A DNA stretch of 64,000 bases from Muscardinus avellanarius (GCA_963383645.1 OY726561.1:27012826-27076825), one strand, 5' to 3'. Positions 1 to 13,473 are shown, counted from the first letter of the stretch. The notes: generated from the sequence alone by a model not told the origin. Numbers and translations are program-made.

Positions 1-1985
<1,985 letters not shown>

Positions 1986-2269
1986 AATTGTAACACAATA
2001 TCAATCCCCTCAAACCTGTCCTGGTGGGGATATTAAAAATGTTGCTTTATTGTGAATATCGTGAGAAAATATTTCAAAGTAAAAAACTGAATATCCTCAA
2101 GGTTCCCGAATTCTAGCTCTTATCAGAAAGGCTGGGCTTGGGATGTAGGGTGCAGAGGATACTCATGCTGGTGGCTCTGCTCTGCCTTTATCTATCCACT
2201 GTTCAGGAGCCATAAGCATGCCAACTGCCTGGGAGGGGGCAGGGGTAGAAGCAGCAAGGACACAGACTT
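1986..2269. other. Upstream flank of SEC14L1 retrocopy, no gene seen
   Basis: This would be the 5' UTR side of the retrocopy and its flank. I could not place the 5' end of the retrocopy or a target-site duplication. No coding similarity was seen. Confidence 0.5.
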
Positions 2270-2451
2270 TAAACTTGATATGAAATGTAAGAAGATGACA
2301 TTTCATTTACTTTTTATTTATAATAGTCCATCTACTTTCCCAGGCTCCACTTAAAAGGAAGGCACAGGTCCAGCAGATTGCTAAAAAAAAATGTTCAACA
2401 ACCAACTCTCCAGGACAGGTTAGGGGACTGGTTTGTAGACTTTGTCCATTT

Positions 2452-3304
2452 CCTGAATGAAACTGTAGATCATTATGCTTAGTGAGATTAGTCGGTTACA
2501 AAAAGTAAAACATCAGATGTTCTCCCTAACATGTGGATGCTTGGGAGGAAACGGATCACAGGAGCAACTCTAGACAAAGAATGAGAAACTACAGATGAGC
2601 AAATAAGGGGACCTAACTGGGGGGGATGGAAGGGGTAATGGGGTGTGTCCATACAGTGCCTAAGGAGATTCCGCCTGAGCGGCCTAGGGCCTAAGGCAAA
2701 ACTTTAAGTAAAGTGATTCAGCAGAAAAGGGGCAAAGATGGCGCCTGGAGGAAGCTAGAAAGGTGTGGTTTCCCCATTCATAATGGGTGGGGAGACTGAG
2801 CGGTTTTTCCCTTCTTTCTACCTTTAAAGGAGCTTTCCGTACACATGAATGGCTCATGTACTGGCCTGGGATTGGCTGTAAACTACGTGCTAGTGATCCT
2901 TATCCCGGATAGGCTAGGCTATTTCTCATGGAAATTCCCCTCGTGGCTTGGTGCTATATATAGGACTGCTTGGAGAGAAATAAATGAGATCTTGCTTGAC
3001 TTGACTCCCAGCTCGTGGGATTGTGTTCAAGTCATTGGTACTCATCATCTCGCCAAGCCCCGCCAGCTGTCGGGCTGCATTCCCGACAAAGGGGGAAGAG
3101 GGAAATTCCCTAATGCACACGATGTACATTCACAGCATATCAAAGTTAATCGCTAAACCAAACATGAGAAGTAGGGAGGGGGAAGGAATGGGTGGGTATT
3201 GGGTGAGGGCTAAATGAGTGATGTGTGCATGTATGCCTCTACCATCTTGTACTCCATTAAGATGTATGACTACAATGCATCAGTTAAGGGGAAAAAGGAA
3301 TTTG
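2452..3304 (+). mobile_element. L1 3'-end fragment, split by a solo LTR
   Basis: Starts near ATTATGCTTAGTGAGATTAG, the familiar 3' ORF2/3' UTR boundary. It ends with the same 3' UTR seen at 61100-61230: a G-rich run, then TAAATGAGTGATGTGTGCATG and TGTATGACTACAATGCA. The duplicate at 48.9 kb lacks it (TTTGTCCATTTCC runs straight into ATGGAGA), so that copy serves as the empty site. Confidence 0.8.
2644..3088 (+). mobile_element. Solo LTR, class II ERV-like
   Basis: A 445-bp block interrupts the L1 3' UTR. It begins TGTGTCC and ends CCGACA, with a GCTATATATAGG promoter-like box (about 2953) and AATAAATGAGATC as a polyadenylation-type signal (about 2980). Flanking hexamers ATGGGG and AAGGGG differ at one base, consistent with a 6-bp target-site duplication. 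No internal retroviral sequence remains, so it is a recombined solo LTR. Confidence 0.7.
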
Positions 3305-4187
3305 TTTATTTCTATGGAGAGAAACCCTCATCATGGCTGATTAGAAGTTACCAATATGATGTTAACAATAAGCTCATAACACTCGTGTAATTTAACAGTT
3401 GGCTCTCACAAGCTTGAACACGGTAGGCCCAGAACATGATAGTGTAATTCCCCTTGATTATGAGAGTCCACAAACCTATCAGAGGAGACTGTCACCCTTC
3501 CAAGACTACAATCAAGCCTCTTATTTTCAGTGGTACCATCACCTGAGGTTTCTCCTTTACCCTCTTACTTTCTTCTTTTGTGGTTTAGAGAATGAGGAGC
3601 AAGACACATAGCCTTTTATATCATCTCACAAATCAATTCTTTACTATTGAGTTCTAGAAATAGATTGGCCAAGAACTTAAATCTTCTATAATCTGATTTA
3701 TCTGTGTTGAACTTCCCTAAATCAATGCAAGGAGAATGCCTAAGTGTTCAAATGGAGAAAATCAAGTAGGAAATAAAAAAAAAATAAAGTATGGGTTTAT
3801 ATCTCAACATGTATTATTCTACCACATCACGAGAACAATCCTCAAAACACAAGTGAAGTGATGTCTCTTATTTGAAAAGTTTATAATTTATTACAATTAT
3901 AAGAGATTTTTTCATGCTATTTCAATGAACAAACAAAATGTCAGGAATGGTACTGAATTTATAAAGATGAGTAAAGCCAACTAAGCTTGAGGGGTTCACA
4001 AATCTTATGAATACATTCCCTAAGTAGAATATGGGTTAAGGTTTTATACAAATATGTGCATAACCAATGTCATATACACAATGCATAGTTTTTGAAGACC
4101 AAATATAATGTATACATATAAATAATATAAATATCACACACGATATACACATGTAAAATTAAGTGCCAAAACAATAAAGAAAAATAA

Positions 4188-4528
4188 ATGTATTAGGCAG
4201 CATTGTGTCACTATAATAAAATGCCTGACACAGGATACGTATAAAGAGTAATTTATTTTGGCTCATGGTTCTGGAGGCTAAAATCCAAGATCAGGTGGAC
4301 CCACTGGCAAGGGTGGAACAGCATGTCCAGAGCACAGGTGGGAGAAAGTGCTCACATCTTGAGTCAGGAAGCAGAGAGAAGGAATAAGCAGACCCCACAA
4401 TCTCTTTTAGGGCACACCCAGTGACCTAAGGAGCTGCCACTAGGCCCATCTCATAAAGGTTCACAGTGTCTCCCAATTCTGTCTTTAACATAGAGCTCTT
4501 TGGAAGGCATTCATCCAAAACATAGAAA
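4188..4528 (-). mobile_element. ERVL-MaLR LTR (MST/THE1-like), antisense
   Basis: Plus-strand sequence reads as the reverse of MaLR LTRs: TGTGTCACTATAATAAAATG, then TAATTTATTTTGGCTCA, TTCTGGAGGCT and a purine-rich centre. It is shared with the other duplication copy (49796-50170), so it predates the duplication. Confidence 0.75.
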
Positions 4529-4575
4529 TCAGAAAGTGATTTATCATGAAATTATCATTACAGAAGAATCTTATA

Positions 4576-4772
4576 GCTGGGTTTGGTGGTGCCTGTTTGT
4601 AATCCCTGCACTTGGAAGGCTGAGACAGGAGGATTGCACAGGTTTGAAGCCAGCCTCAGCTACTTAGGCTCTCAGCAACTTAGTGAGACCCTGTTTCCAA
4701 ATAAAGTATAAAATAGGTCTGGGAGGATAGCCCGGCGGTAGAAAGCCTCTGTGTTCCACCCCTAGTACCACC

Positions 4773-4801
<29 letters not shown>
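4576..4801 (+). mobile_element. B1-dID-type SINE with exact target-site duplication
   Basis: A full-length dimer ends in a run of about 29 A. AGAATCTTATA occurs at 4565-4575 and again at 4801-4811. The duplicated copy near 50215 lacks the SINE, so it inserted after the segmental duplication. Confidence 0.92.
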
Positions 4802-4803
<2 letters not shown>

Positions 4804-5045
4804 ATCTTATATTTAATGAGACTTCTAGATGTGGAAAGTTGTTTCTTTTTTTTCTTCTTTCTTTCCTTTTCTTGCTTTGATATGCATATTGCAAACATAT
4901 TCCCACAGTCAAGTCAGTTTTATTCAATTGCTCTATTTCCTGATTTGAATGGTAGCTACATTAGGGTTTGATTAGTAATTCTACATCTATAGTTTTATTC
5001 TTTTGGATGAATTGGTGTTATTTTTATAATAAAAATATGTTTTCT

Positions 5046-5232
5046 GTTGGGCATGGTAGTTTATGCTTGTAATTTCAGTACTTAGGAGGCTGAGACAGGA
5101 TGATCAAAGCTTTAAGGACAGACTCAGCAACTTAGACTCAGTTTCAGAAAAGAAAATGTTAAAATGGCTGGGGGTATAGCTCAGAGGTATAATGACACTG
5201 GCCAGTTTCAATAACCAGGATTCCTTAAAAAT
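5046..5232 (+). mobile_element. Diverged SINE shared with copy 2
   Basis: TTGGGCATGGTAGTTTATGC head, then GGCTGGGGGTATAGCTCAGAGG tail. The head is matched by the SINE at 50697-50818 in the partner duplication, which places it before the duplication event. Confidence 0.75.
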
Positions 5233-5640
5233 GTTAAAGTTGTTATCCATGTTTTTTTTTCTTAACTCTCAGAAAAGAATACCTGCACCAACTAGAACTT
5301 TTTGTACCTATAAATATGTTAGCCCTAAAAGGCACAGCCCCACAGTGTGAGCACACCCAGGACCTTCTGGTGGCCTAACAGGCTATGTGCTGGGCAGTCC
5401 CAGAGAAAGAGTGATCCCTGAAGCCAGGAAGCCACCAAGCTGGTGTCCTCCACAGTCAGGAGTAATCAATGGACTGCCTTCCTTTCAGGGAAACCTTATC
5501 ATTCTGCATAGAATCATCTTTTTTAAAAAAATAAGAAAATTAACTTAAATATTTTTGTTTGGGTTTTGAGTATGGGGATGATTTTTTATTATTTTCTTAT
5601 CTTTTATAAAATGACTCCTGCCTAAGTTATTTTGCCAAAC

Positions 5641-6211
5641 CCCCCAACAAAGCCCACTGTCTATCAATATTGTGATAACAAATAAACACAAACTTAATGG
5701 CTGAAAATTACTCATTGATAATTTCACATTTCTGTAGGTAAAAAGTCCAGCACGGTCTAGTTTAGTAGAATCCTCACAAGGCTGAAATCAAGGTTTTGGT
5801 AGGTTGTTGCAATGAGCTTCCCAACCATCTCAGGTTGTCAAATGAATTCAGTTGCTTTCAGTTTTAGGATTGAGGTCCACTTTCCTTGCTGTCAGGGAAG
5901 ATGTCTTTGCTCCCAGAAAAATGGTGGTCAAGTGCCTTTAATGTTCCTAGTTGCTTTAACCTCCTCTGCTGCTGCATCTCTCTGACTTTAGTTGGAGAAA
6001 AATCTTGTTTAAACATTCATGTGATTAGATTGGGTTCTCTTCAATAATCCTGGATAGTGTCCCTATCCTAAAGGCCATAGCCCTGATTAAAACTGCAAAA
6101 TCACTTTTGCTTTAGTGGAAAATTTAAGGAAAGCTAGTCAACAGTGTAAAATGCCTACAGAAAAATCTCTGAGAATCAAAAATAACTTTTCCAATGTTTA
6201 GAACTATTTAT
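5641..6211. other. Intergenic, nothing recognised
   Basis: AT-rich sequence with no coding similarity, repeat or RNA gene that I could name. Confidence 0.5.
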
Positions 6212-6406
6212 GCCGGATGTGTGGTGCATGCTTGTAATCCCAGCACTTGGGAGGCTGAGACAGGAGGATCACAGGTTTGTGTGCAGCCCAAGCTACTTAG
6301 TGAGGAACTCCACAACTTAGTGAAAGCCTGCTTCAAAATAAAAAAAAAAAATAGGGCTGGATGTGTAGATTGGAGGTGGAATGTCCCTGGGTTCAAACCC
6401 CAGTAC

Positions 6407-6409
<3 letters not shown>
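6212..6409 (+). mobile_element. B1-dID-type SINE ending in (CA)n
   Basis: GCCGGATGTGTGGTGCATGC head and GGGCTGGATGTGTAG tail. Its 3' end passes directly into a CA microsatellite, as is common where SINE tails mutate into dinucleotides. Confidence 0.85.
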
Positions 6410-6458
<49 letters not shown>

Positions 6459-6498
6459 TTTATCACTGAATGTAGAAATTATCACTGAATGTAGAAAA
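6410..6498. repeat. (CA)n microsatellite plus 20-bp tandem duplication
   Basis: About 47 bp of CA, followed by a two-copy tandem repeat of TTATCACTGAATGTAGAAA just downstream. Confidence 0.9.
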
Positions 6499-6771
6499 AC
6501 TTACTAATAACCTTTTTAAAACTAATTTTTATTGAAAATGAGTAGAACTCACCATGCAAGATAGTCATCTTCACAATGAGGAATTCAAATAGAAAAGTTA
6601 TTGCATTTTGTATTTAATTTTTGCATTTACAACTTGAATGTGCAGAGGAGCCATCTGGGGATCTTGTTAAATTACAGGTTCTGATTGAGGGAATTGTGGG
6701 TAGAATGTGATATTCTAAACTTGTAACAGGACATAATGTGATGTGAATGTTGCTGGTTCATCTATTACACA

Positions 6772-7130
6772 TTAAGTAGACACAGCCACCGGAATGGCTG
6801 CAGCCGCCACGGAGCAAGATGGTAAAGACCCCAGGCCCTGCCTCACCACAGCACCGGGTGCCCTTGGAACCTGAGTCTGCAGCTCTGCGCTGCTGTGTAC
6901 CTGGCGGACAGGCTGCTGGGCTGATGGACAAACCCACAATCTGCACGGTGATTGTGTGCCCCCACATGGAGCCTGGGAGCTGAGATGGCATGGCAGAGGA
7001 GCCCAGGACGCCTTCAGATGTTCCTGTCCCCACGGTGCATTTTCCTTCTGCAGACCTTTGATGGGAACCTTGCAACACCGAGTTAGAAAAATGCAGCAAA
7101 GATTCCCACAATAAAGTTGGCAAAGCAGCA
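6772..7130 (+). other. GC-rich segment of unknown origin, possibly retroposed
   Basis: A GC-rich block stands out from AT-rich flanks. A plus-strand ATG at 6794 opens GCTGCAGCCGCC, then stops interrupt every frame. Minus-strand frames of 121 and 136 codons exist but their composition looks like antisense shadow. An AATAAAG signal lies near 7111. I do not recognise a parent gene. It could be a decayed processed pseudogene or an old exon. Confidence 0.3.
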
Positions 7131-7667
7131 CCCAGAACAGGTCCTTCCTTCTGCCTCTTAACAGTATTGAGTTGGCCATCATCTCTTCAATTATTGCTCT
7201 GTGCCATTTTCTCTATCTTCTTTCCAAGATTCCTGTTATACAAGTGTTGGACTACTTGTCATTTTCCCACAGGCTACTGAGGCTCTGCTCATTTTGAGTT
7301 CTACCTTCTACTTACACCCCCAGCCTTTTTTAATTTTAATAATATAGTTTTATTCAATATACTGTATTCAATATATCTGATATAGTTCAGGGCTCATGAT
7401 AAAATAATCTGGTGAGATCCTGTGCTTGAAGACATTAAGTAGGGATTGATTGATTAAACTCTCTTTGGATTTCTGGATTCTTTAACTTGCTGATTTGCAT
7501 TGCAGATTTAAAATATGGGTGAAAGTAGGTTCCCAGGCTCCTTTCTATTGGCATTCCAAAATGTCAGCCCATTAGCACGTCATCATGGAATTCTCCTGTT
7601 TTGGCATCACCCTTGTCCACTAATCATAGATGGCTTTTCTTAATTTGGGTGTTGAAACCAGATTTAA
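7131..7667. other. Intergenic, nothing recognised
   Basis: AT-rich DNA with poly-pyrimidine patches and no supported gene. Confidence 0.45.
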
Positions 7668-7776
7668 CTAGGTTGCTGAGTTTCACTGCATTGCTGAGGC
7701 TGTCTTAAAACCTACAATCCTCCTGTCTCAGACTCCCAAGTTCTAGGATTACAGGTGTGTGCCACTACACCAGGTT
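7668..7776 (-). mobile_element. SINE fragment (7SL-like head)
   Basis: Complement of the head monomer only: TTGCTGAGGCTGTC, then CCTCCTGTCTCAGACTCCCAAG and GGATTACAGGTGTGTGCCAC. Confidence 0.75.
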
Positions 7777-7885
7777 TCTCTGTGTTTTGTGTTTTCTTTT
7801 GACCTGAAATTTAGTTCACTCATAAATTTTTCTATACAGCCCAAGCTAATGTAAACCTAGTTTTTACTCAAATATACTGTTTGCT

Positions 7886-7889
<4 letters not shown>

Positions 7890-7929
<40 letters not shown>

Positions 7930-8105
7930 TACTGGGGTTCCTGGAAACCCTTCTACATCCGGGCTACACTCCCAGACCTATTTTTATATTTTTATTTGGA
8001 AACAGGGTCTCTTAAGCCAGCACGGCTGGCTTCGAACCAGCGCGATCCTCCCATCTACGCCTCCCAAGCGCGGGGATTACAAGCGTGTGCCACCATGCAT
8101 GGCTT
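7890..8105 (-). mobile_element. (TG)n followed by B1-dID SINE
   Basis: A TG run (7891-7927) sits where the SINE tail would be, then the complement of the shorter young subfamily: GGTACTGGGGTTCCTGGAAA and CCGGGCTACACTCCCAGACC, ending at the head near 8105. Confidence 0.88.
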
Positions 8106-8250
8106 GCTTTTACTTTTAAATTAGGTTTTAGTTCTGTTCTAAATATGTCAAAGTAACTTGGTAATCTAATGAATTTAATTTATCTTTAACCTATGAATTC
8201 TTTAACATATTATTGGAGTTACTTTAAAATCTGCCTGTTAAATCCAATAG

Positions 8251-8294
8251 CAGTGTGTGCGTGTGTGTGTGTGTGTGTGTGTTTGTGTGTGTGT
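8251..8294. repeat. (TG)n microsatellite
   Basis: GTGTGTGCGTGTGTG run with interruptions. Reading frames across it are repeat artefacts. Confidence 0.9.
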
Positions 8295-9159
8295 AATCTT
8301 TTGTTATTAATAGTTTTGAAGCCATGCTTATAGTCTAATGTATAGTCTCTTAGTTTTGAGAGTTTATGATCTTTTAGTCTTAAGGACTCCCAGTACTGAA
8401 GTTTAGTGGTGTTCAGTCTTTCTTGAAAGGAAAACATTGCCTTATCTTTAAAGTGCTTGAAGTCACAACTGAACTGACTTGGGGCATAGCTTCTACCTAT
8501 CCCAATGCAGATTCCAGCAAATCAAACACATGAGCCCTGTGACAGCTCAGGAAATTGAAGCCTTGACGAAAAATTAGATGTCTCCTTAGACTTCAATGCT
8601 TTCACCACGGACCTTAACTTCTGACTGAACTCAATGACTATTCCTAATGGAATTCTCTCTCGTCATAGAGTGTGTGTGCGTGTGCACTTGTGTGTTTCAG
8701 GACTAAAACAATGTTAAAGTCTGTGAAACTATATGACAAAAAAGAGCACTTTAGAACTTAGGCCACAGTAATTTGTGATTATGAGTATTTAAGAGCCTGA
8801 GACTTCAAAACCATTTCTCTTTTTCAGACTTTTTTCCCCAGTGTACTTACTCCATAAAATATCTGCATTAAAGAAGTACAAGCCAGAGAAGACTGGCTTT
8901 GTTCAGGCTCTTCCAGTTTTAGGTTTGGCTTGCTATCCATAGTATCCACCACAATGTGACTGGTTTCTTTCTGAGCCACACATTTGCTCCTCTGCTACCC
9001 TGCCCCCAATCACTGAAATTGGCTCAAATTTGGAATCACCCTCCTGTTATGCCTGACATTGGGGGCATAGGAAAGGTTCATCCATTTGAAATCTTTAGAC
9101 TTTCTTAGACTCCCTAGCCTTATAGTATCAACAGCTTTTGGATGGCTTTAAAGAAATGT
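8295..9159. other. Intergenic, nothing recognised
   Basis: No gene, RNA or named repeat was identified beyond a short TG-rich patch near 8670. Confidence 0.45.
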
Positions 9160-9373
9160 GTGAGCCTGGCATGGTGGCATAAGACTGAAATCCCAGCATT
9201 TGGGAGGATGAGACAGGAGAATTCAGGTTCTTGGTCAGCCTCGGCTACTTAGTGAGGACTTTTGCAACTCTGTGAGACCTATTCTAAAATAAAGAAAAAA
9301 AATAGGGCTGGGGGTATAGCTCAGAGATAGAATGCCCCTGGGTTTCATTCCAAGTACCGCAAAAAAAAAAAAA
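9160..9373 (+). mobile_element. B1-dID-type SINE
   Basis: Head AGCCTGGCATGGTGGCATAA, tail GGGCTGGGGGTATAGCTCAG, A-run, then a TG run at 9374-9399. Confidence 0.85.
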
Positions 9374-9609
9374 GTGTGTGTGTGTGTGTGTGTGTGTGTA
9401 GTATATCTGAGATTTCTTATTGATAATACCATATGCATTTTACCTCCCATATCTTGATCAGAAGCAATAATGTAATCTATGCAATATTTCTATTTTCTCC
9501 ATTTAATTTTCAAGCTCTACCAGTTTGCTCTTCATCACCATCCAATTTATTATAATTTCTTTCTTGAAATATTATATCCCTTGTTGAAGTTTCTAAGAAC
9601 TCTTTGCTG

Positions 9610-9611
<2 letters not shown>

Positions 9612-9647
<36 letters not shown>

Positions 9648-9846
9648 TACTAGGGGTGGAACCCACGGGCTTTTCTACCTCCGGGCTATACTCCCAGCCC
9701 TATTTTTTATACTTTATTGGAAAGAGAGCCTCACTAAGTTGCTGAAAGCCTCACTCAGTAGTTGAGGCTGGCTTCGAACCTGTGCGATCCTCCTGTCTCA
9801 GCCTCCCAAGTGCCGGGATTATAAGTGTGAGCTTCCATGCCAGGAT
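9612..9846 (-). mobile_element. (TG)n plus B1-dID SINE
   Basis: A TG tract (9612-9646) is joined to the complement of a full-length dimer (GGGGTGGAACCCACGGGC through CCGGGATTATAAGTGTGAG). Reading frames here come from the SINE. Confidence 0.88.
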
Positions 9847-10367
9847 GCTTATAATTTTTAAAATAAAAACAAGTAATTTTCTTAACCAACCTCCTTTCCT
9901 TGGGTTGTCTTCTTATAATGTCTGTCATTTATCTACTGTATAGAAATGTATCTCAGACTGGTCCCTTTCTTCTTATTACTTCTTTTTTAGTAAGTCTAAT
10001 ATATATGTCTAAGAATATTGTGGGAAAAGACAAAAAGAGTGAAGTGCAGTGCTTCAAAATTGTGATTTTAGGGTGTTGTCTGAATCACTTTCACAAAAAG
10101 CCCTTTCTTCCTTGAAATGAGATGTACCTCTGCAGGTTTTTCTGCTTAAGAAATCAATGTCCCTCAGTCATCAACTCTCTAGGTTATCTGGCAATGTTCC
10201 ATTTTTACTTTTTCTTCCCCCCAGCATTTTCCTGTAACTAGCATCTAGATTTTAGATACAACGAACCATTCACCTACATGTTTCTCCTTGTATTTACATT
10301 TCTATATACAGGCTGTTCATCCATTTTCTCTCTGACTCACATTACTTTATTTCAATAAAAGTTAGAT
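9847..10367. other. Intergenic, nothing recognised
   Basis: AT-rich unique-looking sequence. A 71-codon open frame at 9900-10115 has no recognisable motif. Confidence 0.45.
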
Positions 10368-10673
10368 TGTGGTGAGCCGCCATTGAAAGATGGCGCCGGC
10401 TTCCTGCCTCTGAGCTTGATTAGGCACATGGCTGTGCAGGAAGCAACTCCATATTTGGAGGCTAGGGTTGCGTAACACATGACGTGGTGGTGACCTGACA
10501 AGCGTGAGCCAGTGAGTGAGTGAGATGTGGCAAGAAGTGATTGGGGGAGTTAATGTTTATAATGCCCTGCGCGAGGCAGATCTTCGCCATTCCGTTATTA
10601 CGAGTATCCTGAATAAACGGCTTGCAAGAAGAGCTTCGTGTCGTGTCTTAATCGCTGGTCGAGGGACGCGACA
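10368..10673 (+). mobile_element. Solo LTR, IAP-like class II ERV, with exact 6-bp TSD
   Basis: A 306-bp block starts TGTGGTGAGCCGCCATTG and ends GGGACGCGACA. TTAGAT sits immediately on both sides (10362-10367 and 10674-10679), the 6-bp duplication typical of class II (beta-type) retroviruses. It has TGACGTGG (a CRE-like site, near 10482), AAGATGGCGCC near 10388 and GAATAAACGG as polyadenylation signal near 10610. CpG content remains high, suggesting a fairly recent insertion. Confidence 0.85.
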
Positions 10674-10679
10674 TTAGAT

Positions 10680-11026
10680 ACCCTTTCAAGAGATGGTCAG
10701 CAATTCCTGTGGATTTTGCTTTCCTTATTCTAGAAACTATAGCTACATTCTGGGTCTTGATTCCCACAAAAAATACCTTAACTCCTCACTAGAAGTTCAC
10801 TTTTTAACAATAAGTCCTAAATACATTTCTGTTGCCATGGATGCCCATTTATCCAACTAGCAACAGGCTGGCTTATCAAACAAGCAGAGAAGCTTAAGAG
10901 AAACACAAGAACACTGGGAATCTGACAGTGTGCTCTTAGAGGAAATGACAAACATCTATTAGTGTAATCAGTCAGTTAATCAAGGATTATTGAGAGTTTC
11001 TACTTTGCTCATGGAACACACTTAAG
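10680..11026. other. Intergenic, nothing recognised
   Basis: No coding or repeat signal that I could support. Confidence 0.45.
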
Positions 11027-11236
11027 CTGGGTGTGGTGGTGCACGCTTGTAATCCCAGAAAATTGGGAGGCTGAGACCGGAGGATCGCGATTCACCGAGA
11101 GCCTCAGCTACTTAGTGGAACCCACTGCAATTTAGTGAGACCCTGTTTCAAAATAAAGAATAAAAAAATAGGGCAGAGGATGTAGCTTGGAGGTCAAATG
11201 CCCCTGGGTTCCATCCCCAGACCCACACACAAAAAA
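11027..11236 (+). mobile_element. B1-dID-type SINE
   Basis: AGCTGGGTGTGGTGGTGCAC head, GAGGATGTAGCTTGGAGG tail, and a CA/A-rich end. Confidence 0.88.
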
Positions 11237-11303
11237 AGGAATACACTTAATTTCCCTTGGTAACAACATCAAGCTACACATTATTGAAAAATTTATTGTG
11301 CCT

Positions 11304-11503
11304 GCCAGGTATGGTGGCACACACTTGTAATCCCAATCCTTGATAGGCTGATACAGGAGGATTGCAGGTTTGCGGCCAGTTTAGCTACTTAGGCCCTCCA
11401 CGACTTATTGAAACCCTGTTTAAAAATCAAGAATAAAAAGTAGATCTGAGAGGTGTAGCTCAGAGGTAGAATGCCTCTGGGTTCAACTTCTTGTTCTAAG
11501 AAA
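11304..11503 (+). mobile_element. Diverged B1-dID-type SINE
   Basis: GCCAGGTATGGTGGCACAC head and AGAGGTGTAGCTCAGAGG tail. More substitutions than its neighbour at 11027. Confidence 0.8.
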
Positions 11504-11681
11504 AGAAATATCCGCTATAATTTTAGCAGTATATTATTAGGTATATTTTTGTATGCTATTTCTTTATTTCAAGACCATCAAGCTCTTGACCTTTCCAACC
11601 CTAGATCATCATTATTGCCTCTGATTAAGATATAGGAGGTAAAATTCATATGGTATTATCAATAAGAAATCCAAGATATAC

Positions 11682-11683
<2 letters not shown>

Positions 11684-11720
<37 letters not shown>

Positions 11721-11822
11721 TTTTTTTTTTTTTTGCAGTACTTGGGATGGAACCCAGGAGCATTCTACCTCTGAGCTACACCCCCAGCCCTATTGTTTTT
11801 CTTTATTTCGAAATAGAGTTCC
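11684..11822 (-). mobile_element. (CA)n, T-run and truncated SINE
   Basis: ACACAC tract (11684-11719), T-run, then the complement of the ID-like tail only (GGGATGGAACCCAGGAGC). The head monomer is missing. Confidence 0.82.
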
Positions 11823-13151
11823 AATCTAGCTCTGTGTCTACTCTTCCTTCCTAAAGTTTTTATTGGTGCATTATAATTATTCATCATAGTTCTTGGGGAG
11901 ATAGAATAAGTATTATGAAAATGGTCATACTACTAAAACTAATATTTCAATTGAAATTTCAATGAAAGATGTTTCCCTCTCCTTCTTCAAAGATGACCCC
12001 CTGTGTGTACAGCCCTTCCTAATTCCTGTGGGCCTCAAGTCCCACACTTATCACTCATCTCCCCCAGATCTCTTCCATACTGCTGGATCCCTACATATGC
12101 TATGGTTTCAAATATGCAAATATATACCCTAACTACAAAATAAAACATAATATGTCAAAAATTTTCTGTTGAATCTGTTCTGTCTTCTATATACTGATCC
12201 TTTGAACTGACACCTTTTTTTCATGTGAATGCCACCTGATTACCCCCACTCCCTTGTTAGTGATTCTATGTCTTTCACTTTAAGGATCTTAGGGTCTATA
12301 TCTTGCTTATCCTTCATATTGTCCTTCCACACTTGCTTCCTCATGTCTAATAAGTGATTTGTTTTCTCAAATTAAAACAACACAGATCATTTTTGCCAGT
12401 TTCTTTAAAATATTTGTACCTAACAACCCACCAGTTACCAAGTTCAGTCAAATCTTCCTTCACAAGGAACTTAGATTTCCTTCCTGTTCCTCATTACCTC
12501 CATCCCTACCTAGCCCTTTACACTGGGATACTGGAATTGTTTAATAGCTGGCTATATAGCATAGTAAACATTGACTGCATCAGTGAATGAGCCCCAAATC
12601 ATATTGGTTAACACTAAGAAATTTTTAGTGCTTGTTTAAGATAAGCGCTGTCAGAAGAATCTGCTGCATGCTTCTTCTCCTGTGATTCAATCTAATGGAA
12701 CAACCCCTGTCCAAAAAACATCTAATCTCTCAATAATGAAAAAAGGGAGCCTGGAAAACTATGATTCAAACTGAAGATTTGTCTGGGAAGTGGCACTCGG
12801 CACTTTTTATGGCTTCCAAGTGGCACATCCTTCCTGTCTTCAAGCTCTACTCTCCATTGCCCACATCACCCTAACAAGAACCCCACATCGAAAATCTGCA
12901 CACCAAAACACTCTCAAAAGACAGTTCCTTGTATACCCCCTAATGTACCAGATCGCTCTTCAATAATTTCTGTCCTAAATATTCTCTGTGTAACTCTCTT
13001 CAGAGATTTATCAGTATACTATGTTGCTATATATATTTTGTTTGCTGACTATGCCATAGATCTGATTTTTCCAGTTATATTTAATATACTTTGTCAGTAA
13101 GGGAAATTATTAATATTAGCCATTTAAGATAAATATTAGACAGTTGGATTA
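11823..13151. other. Intergenic, nothing recognised
   Basis: About 1.3 kb of AT-rich DNA. Short open frames (60-78 codons) near 12354-12590 overlap each other in different frames and carry no family motif. Confidence 0.45.
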
Positions 13152-13322
13152 TTCCAGAACAACCCAAAATATCTTAGCCATATAAGAATTTATAATTTGT
13201 CTATGACAGATTAAGACAGGTTCTAACCATAGACTAACTGAGTTCACATCCATGGATTTACCACTTACCAGCTGGGTGACCACTAGTAAATTATTTAACC
13301 TTTTTATTCTTCTATTATTTCT
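13152..13322 (+). repeat. Donor copy of a 171-bp local duplication
   Basis: From CCAGAACAACCCAAAATATC to CTTCTATTATTTCT this stretch is repeated almost unchanged at 13923-14093. The second copy lies inside a retroposed unit, so this copy is the likely source. Confidence 0.88.
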
Positions 13323-13473
13323 GATTCATAAAATGGAGATGATTATGATACTATAGTTATTCTTATGAGTAAATAAGTAAAATGTAAAAAGTTCTTATAA
13401 CAGTGAATAGGACAGACAAAGCCCTCAAGCAATGTTAGGTAGTGTTGTTGGTGCTAGCATTAGTGCGAAATTA

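Larger units (their letters stand above)
2270..5640 (+). repeat. Segmental duplication, copy 1 (partner 48760-52345)
   Basis: Non-repeat sequence here reappears in the same order and orientation ~46.5 kb away. Examples are TTGATATGAAATGTAAGAA (about 2275) against TTGATCTGAAATGTAAGAA (48773), CCAATATGATGTTA (3350 and 48972), the antisense MaLR LTR (4188 and 49796), and AACTAGAACTTTT followed by GACACAGCCCCACAGT-like sequence (5290 and 52006). This copy alone carries the L1 at 2452-3304 and the SINE at 4576-4801. Divergence looks substantial (roughly 15% by eye), so the duplication is old. No gene was recognised in either copy. Confidence 0.85.

Noticed and set aside
4572..4801. tRNA or 7SL RNA gene
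   Set aside because: A and B box-like sequences belong to the SINE; the same sequence recurs ~45 times with poly(A) and target-site duplications.
6194..6469. 91-codon frame ending in Thr-His repeats
   Set aside because: SINE head and tail translated, then CA microsatellite.
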